NCBI GenBank assembly: GCA_949123685.1
Contig: CASBHZ010000029.1
Span: forward strand, 1 to 34,893
Direction of reading: 5' to 3'
Source: an uncultured Bacteroidales bacterium
GTDB lineage: Bacteria; Bacteroidota; Bacteroidia; Bacteroidales; Muribaculaceae
Length of the DNA stretch: 34,893 nt
Position 1 is the stretch's first letter; each line of letters opens with the position of its first letter. Made by a program: the position numbers and the translations under genes. Below are positions 1 to 8,172 of the stretch, one piece after another. A model generated the notes under the pieces. That model was given only the letters and a program-made list of their open reading frames with translations. It was not told the DNA's origin and did no database searches.

Positions 1-57
1 TGTAGACCTGCGGCCTAACATGTCAATACATTAATTTATTCTTACGAGATACTTATT

Positions 58-285
58 ATGAAAAATGTAAGATATATAACATACATTATAAAATGTTTGC
101 TACTAATAAGTATTATCATTTCATGTGCGTTCTCAGTTTTCTATATGGGATTCAATGTTCTTATCGGATTCACGAAAGAATATGAAGGAATATGTGTTAT
201 TGTTTTTTCAATAATCTGTATGTCGTATGTAATGATAAGGTGTATTGTAAAACTATTTTTAGAGATAGCATGCCATAAGTTATAA
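58..285 (+). CDS. Small two-helix membrane protein, possible truncated member of the local family
   Basis: The 75-residue product is almost entirely hydrophobic, with two predicted membrane helices near residues 7-29 and 40-66 and a short basic tail. The ATG is the first available start. No family is recognised. Its pattern (helix, short polar loop, helix ending in basic residues) resembles the N-terminal half of the 180-residue membrane proteins that follow at 400, 1017 and 1621, so it may be a shortened paralogue. It is AT-rich like its neighbours. By position, upstream of an RHS tip, it could be immunity-related; that is inference only. Confidence 0.45.
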   Translation: MKNVRYITYIIKCLLLISIIISCAFSVFYMGFNVLIGFTKEYEGICVIVFSIICMSYVMIRCIVKLFLEIACHKL

Positions 286-399
286 AGGAGTTCAAAATTA
301 CTCGTCTTTATGTTTTAAAGTACGGACAGACCTGTAGATATAGAGTTAAGATAGGTTGTGTGAATTAAATTTATTGAATAATTACAATCAATAGTGGTA

Positions 400-957
400 A
401 TGAAACTAATAAACAAAATAGATTCCTTTCAGGATAATAAAACAGTCCGATTGATTTGTGTAATGTTATCAATATTGTTATGTATCATAAGCATTATATC
501 CACTTCGTATTTTGCATTTTTTTCATGGGAACTAATAACTGACCACTATAAATTTGATCATAGTGAATACATATTTTGGATTGTCATTCTGTGTTCATGT
601 CTTATCAATATCTTGTGCGTTATTTACTTGGCAACAGTATTTTTTAATGAATTACTATGTCTGATTAAGAATAAAGGAATACATGGAAATATATGTGAGA
701 CAGTGGATAAGACACCCCCTACTTTTGTAACTACTCTTAAAAATTTATTTTTAAGAGTAGTTACAAAAGTATTATTGATAATTCTTTGCGTATATATGAT
801 AATGTTTAGTTTCATTAGCAATGTGTTTAATTATATTTTTTTAGGTTCTATTGCACCTATAATATCCGGGATCTTACCTATAGCTGTAACAGTATTAAAT
901 ATTTATTCAGTAGTATTAATATATAGAAGAGCCATAAGTAAATCCTTTAAACAGTAA
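400..957 (+). CDS. Four-helix membrane protein carrying an internal palindrome; candidate immunity protein
   Basis: The 185-residue product has four predicted helices (about 17-44, 57-88, 120-145, 150-176) with a polar loop in the middle. I start at the ATG at 400; a GTG at 394 is in frame two codons earlier. No known domain is recognised. The layout, including an 'N-I-L-C' stretch in helix 2 followed by a lysine-rich loop, matches the next gene, which suggests tandem paralogues. Residues 107-124 are encoded by a perfect 52-bp palindrome, so the minus strand reads nearly the same peptide there. Neighbouring RHS tip DNA makes an immunity role plausible but unproven. Confidence 0.55.
   Translation: MKLINKIDSFQDNKTVRLICVMLSILLCIISIISTSYFAFFSWELITDHYKFDHSEYIFWIVILCSCLINILCVIYLATVFFNELLCLIKNKGIHGNICETVDKTPPTFVTTLKNLFLRVVTKVLLIILCVYMIMFSFISNVFNYIFLGSIAPIISGILPIAVTVLNIYSVVLIYRRAISKSFKQ
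720..771. repeat. Perfect 52-bp palindrome inside a membrane-protein gene
   Basis: The arms 720-744 and 747-771 are exact reverse complements (25 bp each; outer part ACTTTTGTAACTACTCTT) around two bases TT. It lies within the gene at 400-957 and keeps the frame. See findings. Confidence 0.9.
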
Positions 958-1016
958 TGACAGATATACAATGGAATTATATTCTTTAAGATCCAAACGA
1001 AAATAAGTGTAATAAA

Positions 1017-1550
1017 ATGGGAAAAGATCGATATAAAACGACTATAAAAATAGTCTTATTTTGTGTTTCTACATTATTATGCATCTACGGCATAACAGGC
1101 ATGGTATATATGGTTTACGGCTGGCTGAGAGGTGTACCGCTCAGCCGGGTTAACTTGAATTCCGGAGAAGACATAGTATATGTAATCTATATATTTTGTT
1201 TTTATTTTAATATACTTTGCTTTCTATTTATTGGTTTTAGATGCATTAAAAAAATTATTTTATTATTACAAAAAAAAGAAGCTGTAGGTAATCGTAATGC
1301 AACTCTGCGAAAAAGTGGAAGCCTCTTGAAAAGGAACAAATTTCTACGTAATACAATGTCCATCATGGCTGTGATGGTCTGTACTTGTATGATAATCTTC
1401 GACTTATTTAACTGGTTTTTTTATTATGCTTCTTTCACAAGTAAAGACAAATATGCTTTGTTGCCACATTGTTCTTATATTGCCATAATTAGTATTGGGG
1501 CAGTATTGTTTTTATGCGTAAAGTTTATTAACAGACTAACAAACAACTGA
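1017..1550 (+). CDS. Four-helix membrane protein, tandem paralogue; candidate immunity protein
   Basis: The 177-residue protein has predicted helices near residues 8-36, 53-82, 110-138 and 145-170. Its order of helices, the 'FNILC' stretch in helix 2 and the basic central loop recall the preceding gene at 400-957. The ATG at 1017 is the first start after that gene's stop, 59 bp away. There is no signal peptide, catalytic motif or recognised family. It is AT-rich with many ATA codons, unlike the housekeeping genes further along, so it is probably part of a horizontally acquired or fast-evolving block. Confidence 0.55.
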   Translation: MGKDRYKTTIKIVLFCVSTLLCIYGITGMVYMVYGWLRGVPLSRVNLNSGEDIVYVIYIFCFYFNILCFLFIGFRCIKKIILLLQKKEAVGNRNATLRKSGSLLKRNKFLRNTMSIMAVMVCTCMIIFDLFNWFFYYASFTSKDKYALLPHCSYIAIISIGAVLFLCVKFINRLTNN

Positions 1551-1620
1551 AAACTGAGAAACAATGCTTTTTAGAGATTTATGAAAGAATTAAAGACAAG
1601 AAAATAGGAGGTATATGGTA

Positions 1621-2163
1621 ATGAAAACAAACAAAACTAATTATATAAATAAAGTTGCATTTAAACTTAAAACTTTCATAGAGGTAGGATTTTGTTTTAC
1701 CTCCATAATATATCTTATTAAACTCCTAATTAGAGACATGTCTCTATATTCTGATATTTTAATTATAATCATAACTCTAACAGCGTTGGTCTACCAATTA
1801 TTTTGGTTATATAAAAAGTTGCAATATGTTGCATATTTTTATCATATCAAATATACTAAAATCGTTAGTATAATTACGTTTGACAAGAAATTAGTGAACA
1901 ATAAGCTTAATAGCATCCGATCCTCATATCAAAGGTATTCAATATCGTTTATTTACATTATACTAAAATTGATATGTATAGCCGATTATTTCTTGATTAC
2001 AGTATACCTATTCTTATGTAATGCAAAATCAAGTTGCTGGGATAAAAACTATATAGATCAAATAGCTTGGATTTGTTGCATGATCTTCACGATATATTGC
2101 TTTCCATTCTGTATCAGAATGCTTTCAAATAGAATATCAATATTTCTAAAATCAAAGAATTAG
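1621..2163 (+). CDS. Multi-pass membrane protein upstream of the RHS tip; candidate immunity protein
   Basis: The product is 180 residues with about four hydrophobic segments (roughly 18-38, 43-64, 105-132, 146-168) and a basic loop in the middle. An AGGAGG at 1606-1611 lies 9 bp before the ATG at 1621 but only 3 bp before the in-frame ATG at 1615, so 1621 is preferred. Its stop is 2 bp before the GTG of the RHS tip, so the two may be co-translated, or the tip may have been recombined in right behind it. No family is recognised. The resemblance to its upstream neighbours is in topology more than in residues. Confidence 0.55.
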   Translation: MKTNKTNYINKVAFKLKTFIEVGFCFTSIIYLIKLLIRDMSLYSDILIIIITLTALVYQLFWLYKKLQYVAYFYHIKYTKIVSIITFDKKLVNNKLNSIRSSYQRYSISFIYIILKLICIADYFLITVYLFLCNAKSSCWDKNYIDQIAWICCMIFTIYCFPFCIRMLSNRISIFLKSKN

Positions 2164-2165
2164 GA

Positions 2166-3104
2166 GTGGTGATTAATACATTAAAATATTATTCTGGCGA
2201 GGAGATTCGCTACCGCTATTCAGCAACAGGAACGAAACTGTCAGAGGAGTTCATAGACGCAAAGACCGGGACTCCGGTACAGTTCACCGACTACTGCCCC
2301 TACGGCATCCCGCACGCCACGGCTTACAGCCCGGAGGCGAACCGCCGCAAGTTCGGTGGAAAGGAATACACCTCCGAGTTCGGATTCTCCTCATGCGATT
2401 TCGGCGCACGCCTATACTCCCCACTGCTCTGCGGATTCGACTCCCCAGACAGTAAAGCCTCCGGGTACACTCACATCTCCCCTTACGCATACTGCGCAGC
2501 TGATCCCGTAAACCTGATCGATCCGACCGGGGAGGATATATTTGTGCTCAATTATGGTAACGATCTGTTTCAACATCACATTGCGCTTTTAATTCAAGAT
2601 GAACAAAATAAGTGGGAATATTATTCGGTAAATGGAAACAACGTTTATGTCTCTGGAATATTCACAGGAGGTCGACCATTTGATGATTTGGGAGTTGGCT
2701 CTTGGGACAGTCCGCAAGAATTTCTTAATTCTCAATATAACACTCGTCCAGAAAATGGACAGAATGATAAAAGTGTAAACAATTTTGGTTTCATAGAAGG
2801 GTATCTTATAAAATCAACAAGAAGACAAGATAATCTTATCAAAAATGAATTTATACGATTATCGCAAGATACACCATATATATTATTAGAAAACAATTGT
2901 GCCACAACTGTACAAAGAGCTTTGGTTGCAGGGAATATTCCAATTTCTACTCATCAATATAAAATGATAAAGATTCCATCCAACAAATATATTGGAGAAG
3001 ATGGATATATGATAAAACAATTGAATATTACTATTTTTCCACGAAAAGCATTTGAATCAATAATTGAAGCTAATCCCGAAGGAAAACTTATAAAAAGAAA
3101 ATAA
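2166..3104 (+). CDS. Displaced RHS C-terminal tip with a permuted-papain-like toxin domain
   Basis: Residues 8-122 are the end of an RHS repeat-associated core: YRYSATGTKL, then PYG, GKEY, DFGARLYSP, and HISPYAYCAADPVNLIDPTG. Residues 123-312 are a separate AT-rich domain with HH at 137-138 and NNCATT at 243-248. That His-before-Cys order is typical of permuted NlpC/P60-papain folds (LRAT/YiiX-like), so a cysteine peptidase, amidase or acyltransferase toxin is inferred. The frame opens with GTG GTG at 2166. There is no signal peptide, RHS shell or secretion domain, so it is probably an orphan tip that needs recombination with a full RHS gene. The core also looks internally shortened, jumping from TGTPVQ to TDYCPYG. 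The tip versus core assignment is firm; the enzymatic activity is not. Confidence 0.75.
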   Translation: MVINTLKYYSGEEIRYRYSATGTKLSEEFIDAKTGTPVQFTDYCPYGIPHATAYSPEANRRKFGGKEYTSEFGFSSCDFGARLYSPLLCGFDSPDSKASGYTHISPYAYCAADPVNLIDPTGEDIFVLNYGNDLFQHHIALLIQDEQNKWEYYSVNGNNVYVSGIFTGGRPFDDLGVGSWDSPQEFLNSQYNTRPENGQNDKSVNNFGFIEGYLIKSTRRQDNLIKNEFIRLSQDTPYILLENNCATTVQRALVAGNIPISTHQYKMIKIPSNKYIGEDGYMIKQLNITIFPRKAFESIIEANPEGKLIKRK

Positions 3105-3159
3105 TTTTCAATTTTGTAACATTATTAGAAATAATTTATAATTTCATAATATTTTAGAT

Positions 3160-3582
3160 ATGGAAAATTTCTGTGAAATGGAATTATCACGTGAAAATAT
3201 CTTAACAAGATTACGTGTATTAAGAAGGGCAAACAGAATATACGGATTTAAACGATTAATGACAAATGCTTTCAAATTAAATACCTATGGTGCATACTAC
3301 GTAACAGTCATATTGTTCACGTTTATAATAAATTATGCATTGGCACACATGTCTGGACAAACAGCAATATTGAATTATATATTCCTTGTAATCTTATATA
3401 TAGGGTATTGTCTCGTCAATCACTGCCTGCTTAATAAACATTTACCGTTAATAAAAGCCATTATGGCAGAAACTGTATTGGCCATGGTCATTATTGCAAT
3501 ACTGTTGGATATCACTATCCACAATAAACTCGAGTCTATTTGCAATAAGTACTGGGAATTCATTGTGATGACAATTGACTGA
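3160..3582 (+). CDS. Membrane protein just downstream of the toxin tip; candidate immunity protein
   Basis: The 140-residue protein has a charged N-terminus of about 35 residues (MENFCEMELSRENILTRLRV...) followed by roughly three helices near residues 45-65, 72-92 and 103-122. It starts 55 bp after the tip's stop, the usual place for an immunity gene in RHS systems. No named family is recognised. It ends 34 bp before the ATG of the next membrane gene, which has a similar layout (KR-rich N-terminus then hydrophobic helices); the two may be a duplicated pair. An immunity role is inferred from position alone. Confidence 0.55.
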   Translation: MENFCEMELSRENILTRLRVLRRANRIYGFKRLMTNAFKLNTYGAYYVTVILFTFIINYALAHMSGQTAILNYIFLVILYIGYCLVNHCLLNKHLPLIKAIMAETVLAMVIIAILLDITIHNKLESICNKYWEFIVMTID

Positions 3583-3616
3583 CATTAAGAGTGTGAACAC
3601 CAAAATTGAAATAGAC

Positions 3617-3925
3617 ATGAATAACATAAATAATAAGATCATAAAACCACGCATGAACGCTCAGCATGTCTGTGCTTACGGCACGTCTTTCATTGTGCTG
3701 TTTGTAATTGTCCTGGTATACACTGTAAGTTTGTTCAATAATGATTTCGATCATTTGTTCTTTTTCCTGCTGCTGTGGCCGAGTATACTCTTAAACATTG
3801 TCACATACACTATTCTAAACCATATTGTATTAAGAAAATGGTTGAAAAGATCCAGTGCCGTATTTCTTGAAGTACTTCTTCTTATTGTTTTATTGTCTTT
3901 GGTCATTCACTTCGTTCCATCATAG
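3617..3925 (+). CDS. Small three-helix membrane protein; possible second immunity gene
   Basis: The 102-residue product has hydrophobic segments near residues 19-42, 48-70 and 80-99, joined by short basic loops (RKWLKRS). The open frame extends back to a TTG at 3575 that would overlap the preceding gene, but the ATG at 3617 is the more natural start. It resembles the C-terminal two thirds of the gene at 3160 in helix order and loop charge. No family is recognised. By position it belongs with the RHS tip cassette. Confidence 0.5.
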   Translation: MNNINNKIIKPRMNAQHVCAYGTSFIVLFVIVLVYTVSLFNNDFDHLFFFLLLWPSILLNIVTYTILNHIVLRKWLKRSSAVFLEVLLLIVLLSLVIHFVPS

Positions 3926-4168
3926 TAAACACTCAAGCTGTATAAACCTAAATTCCGAGGACGTTTAAAATAATGGGGCATAAAATCATGGACGAAAGTT
4001 TTAATACTCATACACTCCTTAGTCTCTTTCATATTCAATATAATCGTACTGCCTAAACCTCTTTCAACGGTGCGCGACATTTCTATTTAGCTCTGTTTTC
4101 GTAGATTCCATTTGCAGGAGTCTACCCTTTTCGGTTACTTTGGTTTCGCAAAAAATCAAAAACAACCG

Positions 4169-4704
4169 ATGCGCAAAAATAGTCATTTTAGCGGACAGCC
4201 ACTCTATGGTCAGGTTATAAAATTGCTTGACAAGTCAAAAATTCTCGCTTATAGCCGTGATAACGGAGGTGAGAGGTACACCAAACGCTTCAACTGCTGG
4301 ATTCATCTGGTTGATTTGAGGCCGTATACCGTGATTTATATGCCTCTTACCGACATACTCTTTCCTCGGACAGCCGCAGTGGCAAGACCCCGAAATGGAT
4401 GAAACGTCTTCAGATTATTGACTCCACGACCATCACCTTGTTCTCGAACCTGCTTTTCAAGTGTGTCTGCCGCCATCCAAAGACAGGGAAAAAGAAAGAC
4501 GGAATCAAAGTGCATACCGTCATCCATGCCAACGAAGGTGTGCCGTCGGATATAAAGTTCACATCAGCAGCAACAAACGATTCCTTTATGCTCAAGCCGT
4601 CAACACTCAGCAAGTGTGACATAATGGCGATGTACCGCGTATGTATCGACTATGAGAAGTTTCAACAGCTTACACAGCATGGCGTGATATACATTATTGC
4701 GTGA
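4169..4704 (+). pseudogene. Decayed IS4-family transposase
   Basis: Two partial frames are remnants of a Bacteroidales IS4-type transposase. The first (from 4169) carries the N-terminal SHFSGQPLYGQ and RYTKRF motifs of the DUF4372-type leader. The second (from 4399) carries the start of the DDE domain, LQIIDSTTITLFSNL, then HPKTGKKK, GIKVHTVIHANEGVPSD and ATNDSFMLKPSTLSK, and reaches the IDYEKF segment before stopping. The middle (between VDLRPYTVI and the DDE start) and the C-terminus with the last acidic catalytic residue are missing, and the halves are in different frames. It cannot encode an active enzyme. It marks the junction between the RHS region and the metabolic genes. Confidence 0.8.
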
Positions 4705-4773
4705 TCTGAGTTTTATCGGACAGCAATAGATTTTAATCCTGTATTGTATCAAATACCCCTTTATAATAAAAAG

Positions 4774-4805
4774 ACAGGCGGGAAACCGGATGGTTTCTCG
4801 CCTGT
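4774..4805 (-). terminator. Rho-independent terminator after aspA
   Basis: A 14-bp stem (ACAGGCGGGAAACC at 4774-4787 with GGTTTCTCGCCTGT at 4792-4805, one G/T position) closes a 4-base loop. Read on the minus strand it is followed by a T-rich run (CTTTTTATTATAAAGG). It lies 21 bp past the aspA stop. Confidence 0.85.
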
Positions 4806-4825
4806 GCTTTCAGTTAGTGGTTGGA

Positions 4826-6265
4826 TTAGAGCTGGCGCTTGGGCTTGATGTCAAGCTTCACTGGCTTGATCATGTTCTCGGGAGCGAGAATCGTATCAAG
4901 ATCCTCTTTGCTGAGGATGTCGTGTTCAAGCACGAGATCGTAAACACTCTTGCCTGTCGCCAAAGCCTCTTTGGCTATCTTGGTTGAATTTTTATACCCA
5001 ATAACAGGATTCAATGCCGTAACGATGCTGATACTGTTGCGCGTCTGAGTGCGGCAATGTTCCTCATTAGCCGTAATGCCTTCGATACAACGGATACGCA
5101 ATGTCTCGAAACCATTGATCATAAGGTCTACAGATTCAAAATCACACTGAGCCATGACAGGTTCCATAGCGTTCAACTCCATTTGTGCCGCATCTCCCGC
5201 CATAGTTACGCAAACCTCGTTACCCATAACCTTATAGCAGATCTGGTTCATAACCTCCGGAATCACGGGATTAACCTTACCCGGCATGATCGAAGAACCC
5301 GGTTGCATCGGAGGAAGATTGATTTCACCGAAACCGCAACGCGGACCGCTGGCAAGAATACGCAAGTCATTACAGATCTTGTTGACCTTTACAGCCACAC
5401 GCTTAAGCGCTGCTGCATAACCTACAAGACAAGATGTATCGGAAGTTGCACCTACAAGATCCCCTGCAAGTTTTATATCCCAACCTGTTATTTTCGAAAG
5501 GGCGGCAACACATTTTTCAGCATAACCCGGTTCGGCAGTGATGCCGGTACCGATAGCCGTCGCTCCCATATTTACAGTAAGGAAATCTGCAGCAGCTTCA
5601 TCAAGATGCTGGATTTCGTCTTCAAGAATAGATGCGAATCCGCTGAATGTCTGTCCCAAGGTCATAGGAACGGCATCTTCCCACTGCGTACGACCAATCT
5701 TAACTATATGCTTGAACTCCTCGCTCTTCTTCCTCAGAGATGCGATGAGCACTTTGTAATGCTCCACAAATTTGAGGTGAGTGAAATACATACCGATATG
5801 GATTGCCGTAGGATAAGCATCGTTGGTGGATTGCGCACAATTCACGATGTCATTTGGCGAACAATATTGGTATTCACCCCTCTTATGCCCTAAGATCTCA
5901 AGAGCACGGTTGGCGATAACCTCGTTGATATTCATGTTGGTGGTTGTTCCGGCACCGCCCTGAATCATATCAACCGGGAACTGCTCATGATGCTTGCCGT
6001 CGATCAATTCCTTGCATACCTGAACAATCGCATCATATTGCTCATCACTTATGAGACCTAATTCGTGATTGGCGACAACTGCACCCCATTTCGTAATAGC
6101 GAGTCCTTTGATAAACAAAGGATAATCCATCAGACGGAACTTGCTGATTTCAAAATTCTCTATACCTCTCAGAGTCTGGACTCCGTAGAGAACCGACTCG
6201 GGAACTTCGCGAGCGCCAAGAAGGTCAGACTCCTCGCGAAAACCTTTCTCAGATGTGATTTCCAT
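4826..6265 (-). CDS. aspA: Aspartate ammonia-lyase
   Basis: This cytoplasmic enzyme deaminates L-aspartate to fumarate and ammonia. The 479-residue length fits the family (about 470-480). Superfamily signatures are intact: GTTTNMN at 106-112, STNDA at 146-150, GRTQWEDAVP at 191-200, and the flexible lid GSSIMPGKVNP at 323-333 containing the serine pair. Aspartase rather than fumarase is favoured by the N-terminal EKGFREESDLLG and YGVQTLR segments and by neighbours for aspartate transport and decarboxylation. Fumarate made here can feed fumarate reductase or leave through the Dcu exchanger encoded nearby. It has its own promoter and terminator, so it is probably transcribed alone. Confidence 0.95.
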   Translation of the reverse strand: MEITSEKGFREESDLLGAREVPESVLYGVQTLRGIENFEISKFRLMDYPLFIKGLAITKWGAVVANHELGLISDEQYDAIVQVCKELIDGKHHEQFPVDMIQGGAGTTTNMNINEVIANRALEILGHKRGEYQYCSPNDIVNCAQSTNDAYPTAIHIGMYFTHLKFVEHYKVLIASLRKKSEEFKHIVKIGRTQWEDAVPMTLGQTFSGFASILEDEIQHLDEAAADFLTVNMGATAIGTGITAEPGYAEKCVAALSKITGWDIKLAGDLVGATSDTSCLVGYAAALKRVAVKVNKICNDLRILASGPRCGFGEINLPPMQPGSSIMPGKVNPVIPEVMNQICYKVMGNEVCVTMAGDAAQMELNAMEPVMAQCDFESVDLMINGFETLRIRCIEGITANEEHCRTQTRNSISIVTALNPVIGYKNSTKIAKEALATGKSVYDLVLEHDILSKEDLDTILAPENMIKPVKLDIKPKRQL

Positions 6266-6360
6266 TTTAAAATGCTTTTATGGTTTTTTATTTAAGGTAA
6301 TTCCTATCTCCTATGATCAACCCTCATTCCATTAGGAAACGCAAGGCACCGATCAATTCA

Positions 6361-6368
6361 CAAATATA
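6361..6368 (-). promoter_or_regulatory. Bacteroidetes -7 promoter element for aspA
   Basis: On the minus strand the sequence TATATTTG matches the TAnnTTTG consensus. Transcription would start near 6354, leaving a leader of about 90 bases before aspA. No clear -33 TTG is visible at the ideal 19-20 bp spacing, so confidence is moderate. The rest of the 6266-6508 gap is AT-rich and holds no other recognisable feature. Confidence 0.45.
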
Positions 6369-6508
6369 CGTAAAGTTTTCTAATTATAAAACGTTTCAAA
6401 GAATAAATCTCCATACATTTCTAAAAATTTAAAGAACTTTCAGAAATGATGGAGATTTCAAATAAAACAATGAGTATTAACTTACGTAAAACAATGTTTT
6501 ACAGCATT

Positions 6509-8143
6509 TCAAGCTTTGCTTTCTTTATATTCTTGGTAATAGCCATCGAATATAGAACGCAGTGCCGAACCGATTTTCAAATATGAACTTTCATCGAGGT
6601 TGGCAAGCGAAGCGCGGACTGACCAGCTCGGACCGTTGAATCCGCTACCGTTGAGCAACACCACCGAGGTGCATGAAGCAAGACGCATCACAACATCGAG
6701 GGGCTCATAATTCTCCTGCAACCATCTGCAGAAATCATCGCCATATATCTTATGTCCCCACAGCATTATGTCTATCTCGCTATAATATCCCGCCCTCAAC
6801 GGGTCTTCAATAAGCTTGAAGCCGGTGGCTTTCCACAGCGCTTCAAGACGATCCTTGATAATGGTCTGCATCTTGGATTTATATATCCCGGCAGAATCAA
6901 GAAGGCACATTAAAGCAAACAGCGACATCTGTATCTGTTGGGGCGTTGACAATCCTGCGGTGTGGTTAAGGGCAACATCCCGGCTGTCGGCAACCATCCT
7001 GTCAATAAATGCAATTTTCTCGGGACAAAGTGACAACGATCCATACCTCTTTTTAAGGTCATCCTGATTTTCCTGGGGCTGAGATAAAATAAGGCGGTCG
7101 AATATGTTATCTTTAGCTGCGGCAACTACGGCAAGACGCCACCCTGTCGCCCCGAAATATTTGGAGAAAGAATAGACGCACAGTGTGTTATGCGGAAGTA
7201 TATACATAAGGCTCTTGAAATTTTCGGCAAACGTGCCATAGACATCATCTGTGACTATCATCAGATCCGGATTGTCTTTCTTAACAACATCAACAAGATA
7301 ATCCAGACAATCCTGGCTAAGACGATAACTCGGAGGATTTGAAGGATTTACAAGGAAAACCAGTTTTATCTTCGGATCGCGCAGTTTATCCAATTCCGCT
7401 TGAGGATACTGCCATGTATGATAGCCGTCCTTATCAACAGAGTCGGCATAAATGTTTATGACATCAAAGCTATACCTGTCAAGTTGTGGCATCTCTATAT
7501 AAGGTGTAAAAATCGGCGTCATCAATGCAACCGAATCCCCTTTGTTCAACAGATGATTAACTTGCAGCGAATTGAATATATAGCACATTGCCGCAGTTCC
7601 TCCTTCGGTAGCAAAGAGATCATACTCCTTACCCAGTCCCGGATCTTTATCGCCCATTTCTTGAGCGAGGTATGCCTTCACTATTTTTTCAGAATTTACA
7701 AGCATCCTTACGGGCGTTGGATAATGGTCTCCGATAATGCCGTCAGCCCATTCATAAGCAAGTTCATCGGCAGATATGCCGAGAGTCTTCTCCGCATAGT
7801 CAAGAGCTTTCATGAGCAAGTGGGCGCCATGACGTGCGGAGTTGTCCTTAAGGTATAATTTAAGGCTATCTCCTATTCCGTCCTGAGGGGGCATACCTGC
7901 AACGCCGGGCTTACAATACATCTCATTGCGACACGTCTCAAGTGCCCATTGACCAAGGAGGAAAAAAGCTTCACGCGGTGCCGTGGCGATCCAATTCGGG
8001 TTGCCACGACCTGCATTCAGATAAGTCTTTGCCGAAATCTTTGATTCTTTCTGAGCCATCTTGATCAAAGTATCCTTGATTTCAAACGGACTCATACTTT
8101 CAAGCGCCTTCTCATATTCTCGAATCTCTTCTTTTGTTTTCAT
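6509..8143 (-). CDS. aspD: Aspartate 4-decarboxylase (PLP-dependent)
   Basis: The enzyme converts L-aspartate to L-alanine and CO2, consuming a cytoplasmic proton. It is a large fold-type I aminotransferase homologue; 544 residues from the ATG at 8143 matches known AsdA/AspD enzymes. The PLP lysine is in SFSKYFGATGWR (Lys 328 from this start), the cofactor-binding Asp is in TDDVYG, and NPSNPPS is the aminotransferase-type substrate loop. The frame extends to a GTG at 8176 that would overlap the aspT stop, but the ATG gives a 29-bp gap and begins the conserved KTKEEIREYEK helix. It is read in one operon with aspT, its expected partner exchanger. Confidence 0.93.
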   Translation of the reverse strand: MKTKEEIREYEKALESMSPFEIKDTLIKMAQKESKISAKTYLNAGRGNPNWIATAPREAFFLLGQWALETCRNEMYCKPGVAGMPPQDGIGDSLKLYLKDNSARHGAHLLMKALDYAEKTLGISADELAYEWADGIIGDHYPTPVRMLVNSEKIVKAYLAQEMGDKDPGLGKEYDLFATEGGTAAMCYIFNSLQVNHLLNKGDSVALMTPIFTPYIEMPQLDRYSFDVINIYADSVDKDGYHTWQYPQAELDKLRDPKIKLVFLVNPSNPPSYRLSQDCLDYLVDVVKKDNPDLMIVTDDVYGTFAENFKSLMYILPHNTLCVYSFSKYFGATGWRLAVVAAAKDNIFDRLILSQPQENQDDLKKRYGSLSLCPEKIAFIDRMVADSRDVALNHTAGLSTPQQIQMSLFALMCLLDSAGIYKSKMQTIIKDRLEALWKATGFKLIEDPLRAGYYSEIDIMLWGHKIYGDDFCRWLQENYEPLDVVMRLASCTSVVLLNGSGFNGPSWSVRASLANLDESSYLKIGSALRSIFDGYYQEYKESKA

Positions 8144-8172
8144 ATATTTAAATTTTACTAAATAAGTGGTAA

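Noticed and set aside
624..821. Minus-strand 65-residue frame over the 52-bp palindrome
   Set aside because: It exists because the palindrome reads alike on both strands; the plus-strand membrane gene is the coherent one.
2284..2490. Arg/Cys-rich minus-strand frame opposite the RHS core
   Set aside because: It is a shadow of the GC-rich RHS core, with an implausible composition (very high Arg, Gly and Cys).
5057..5893. Long plus-strand frame opposite aspA
   Set aside because: It lies wholly inside the highly conserved aspartase gene and shows no recognisable protein features.
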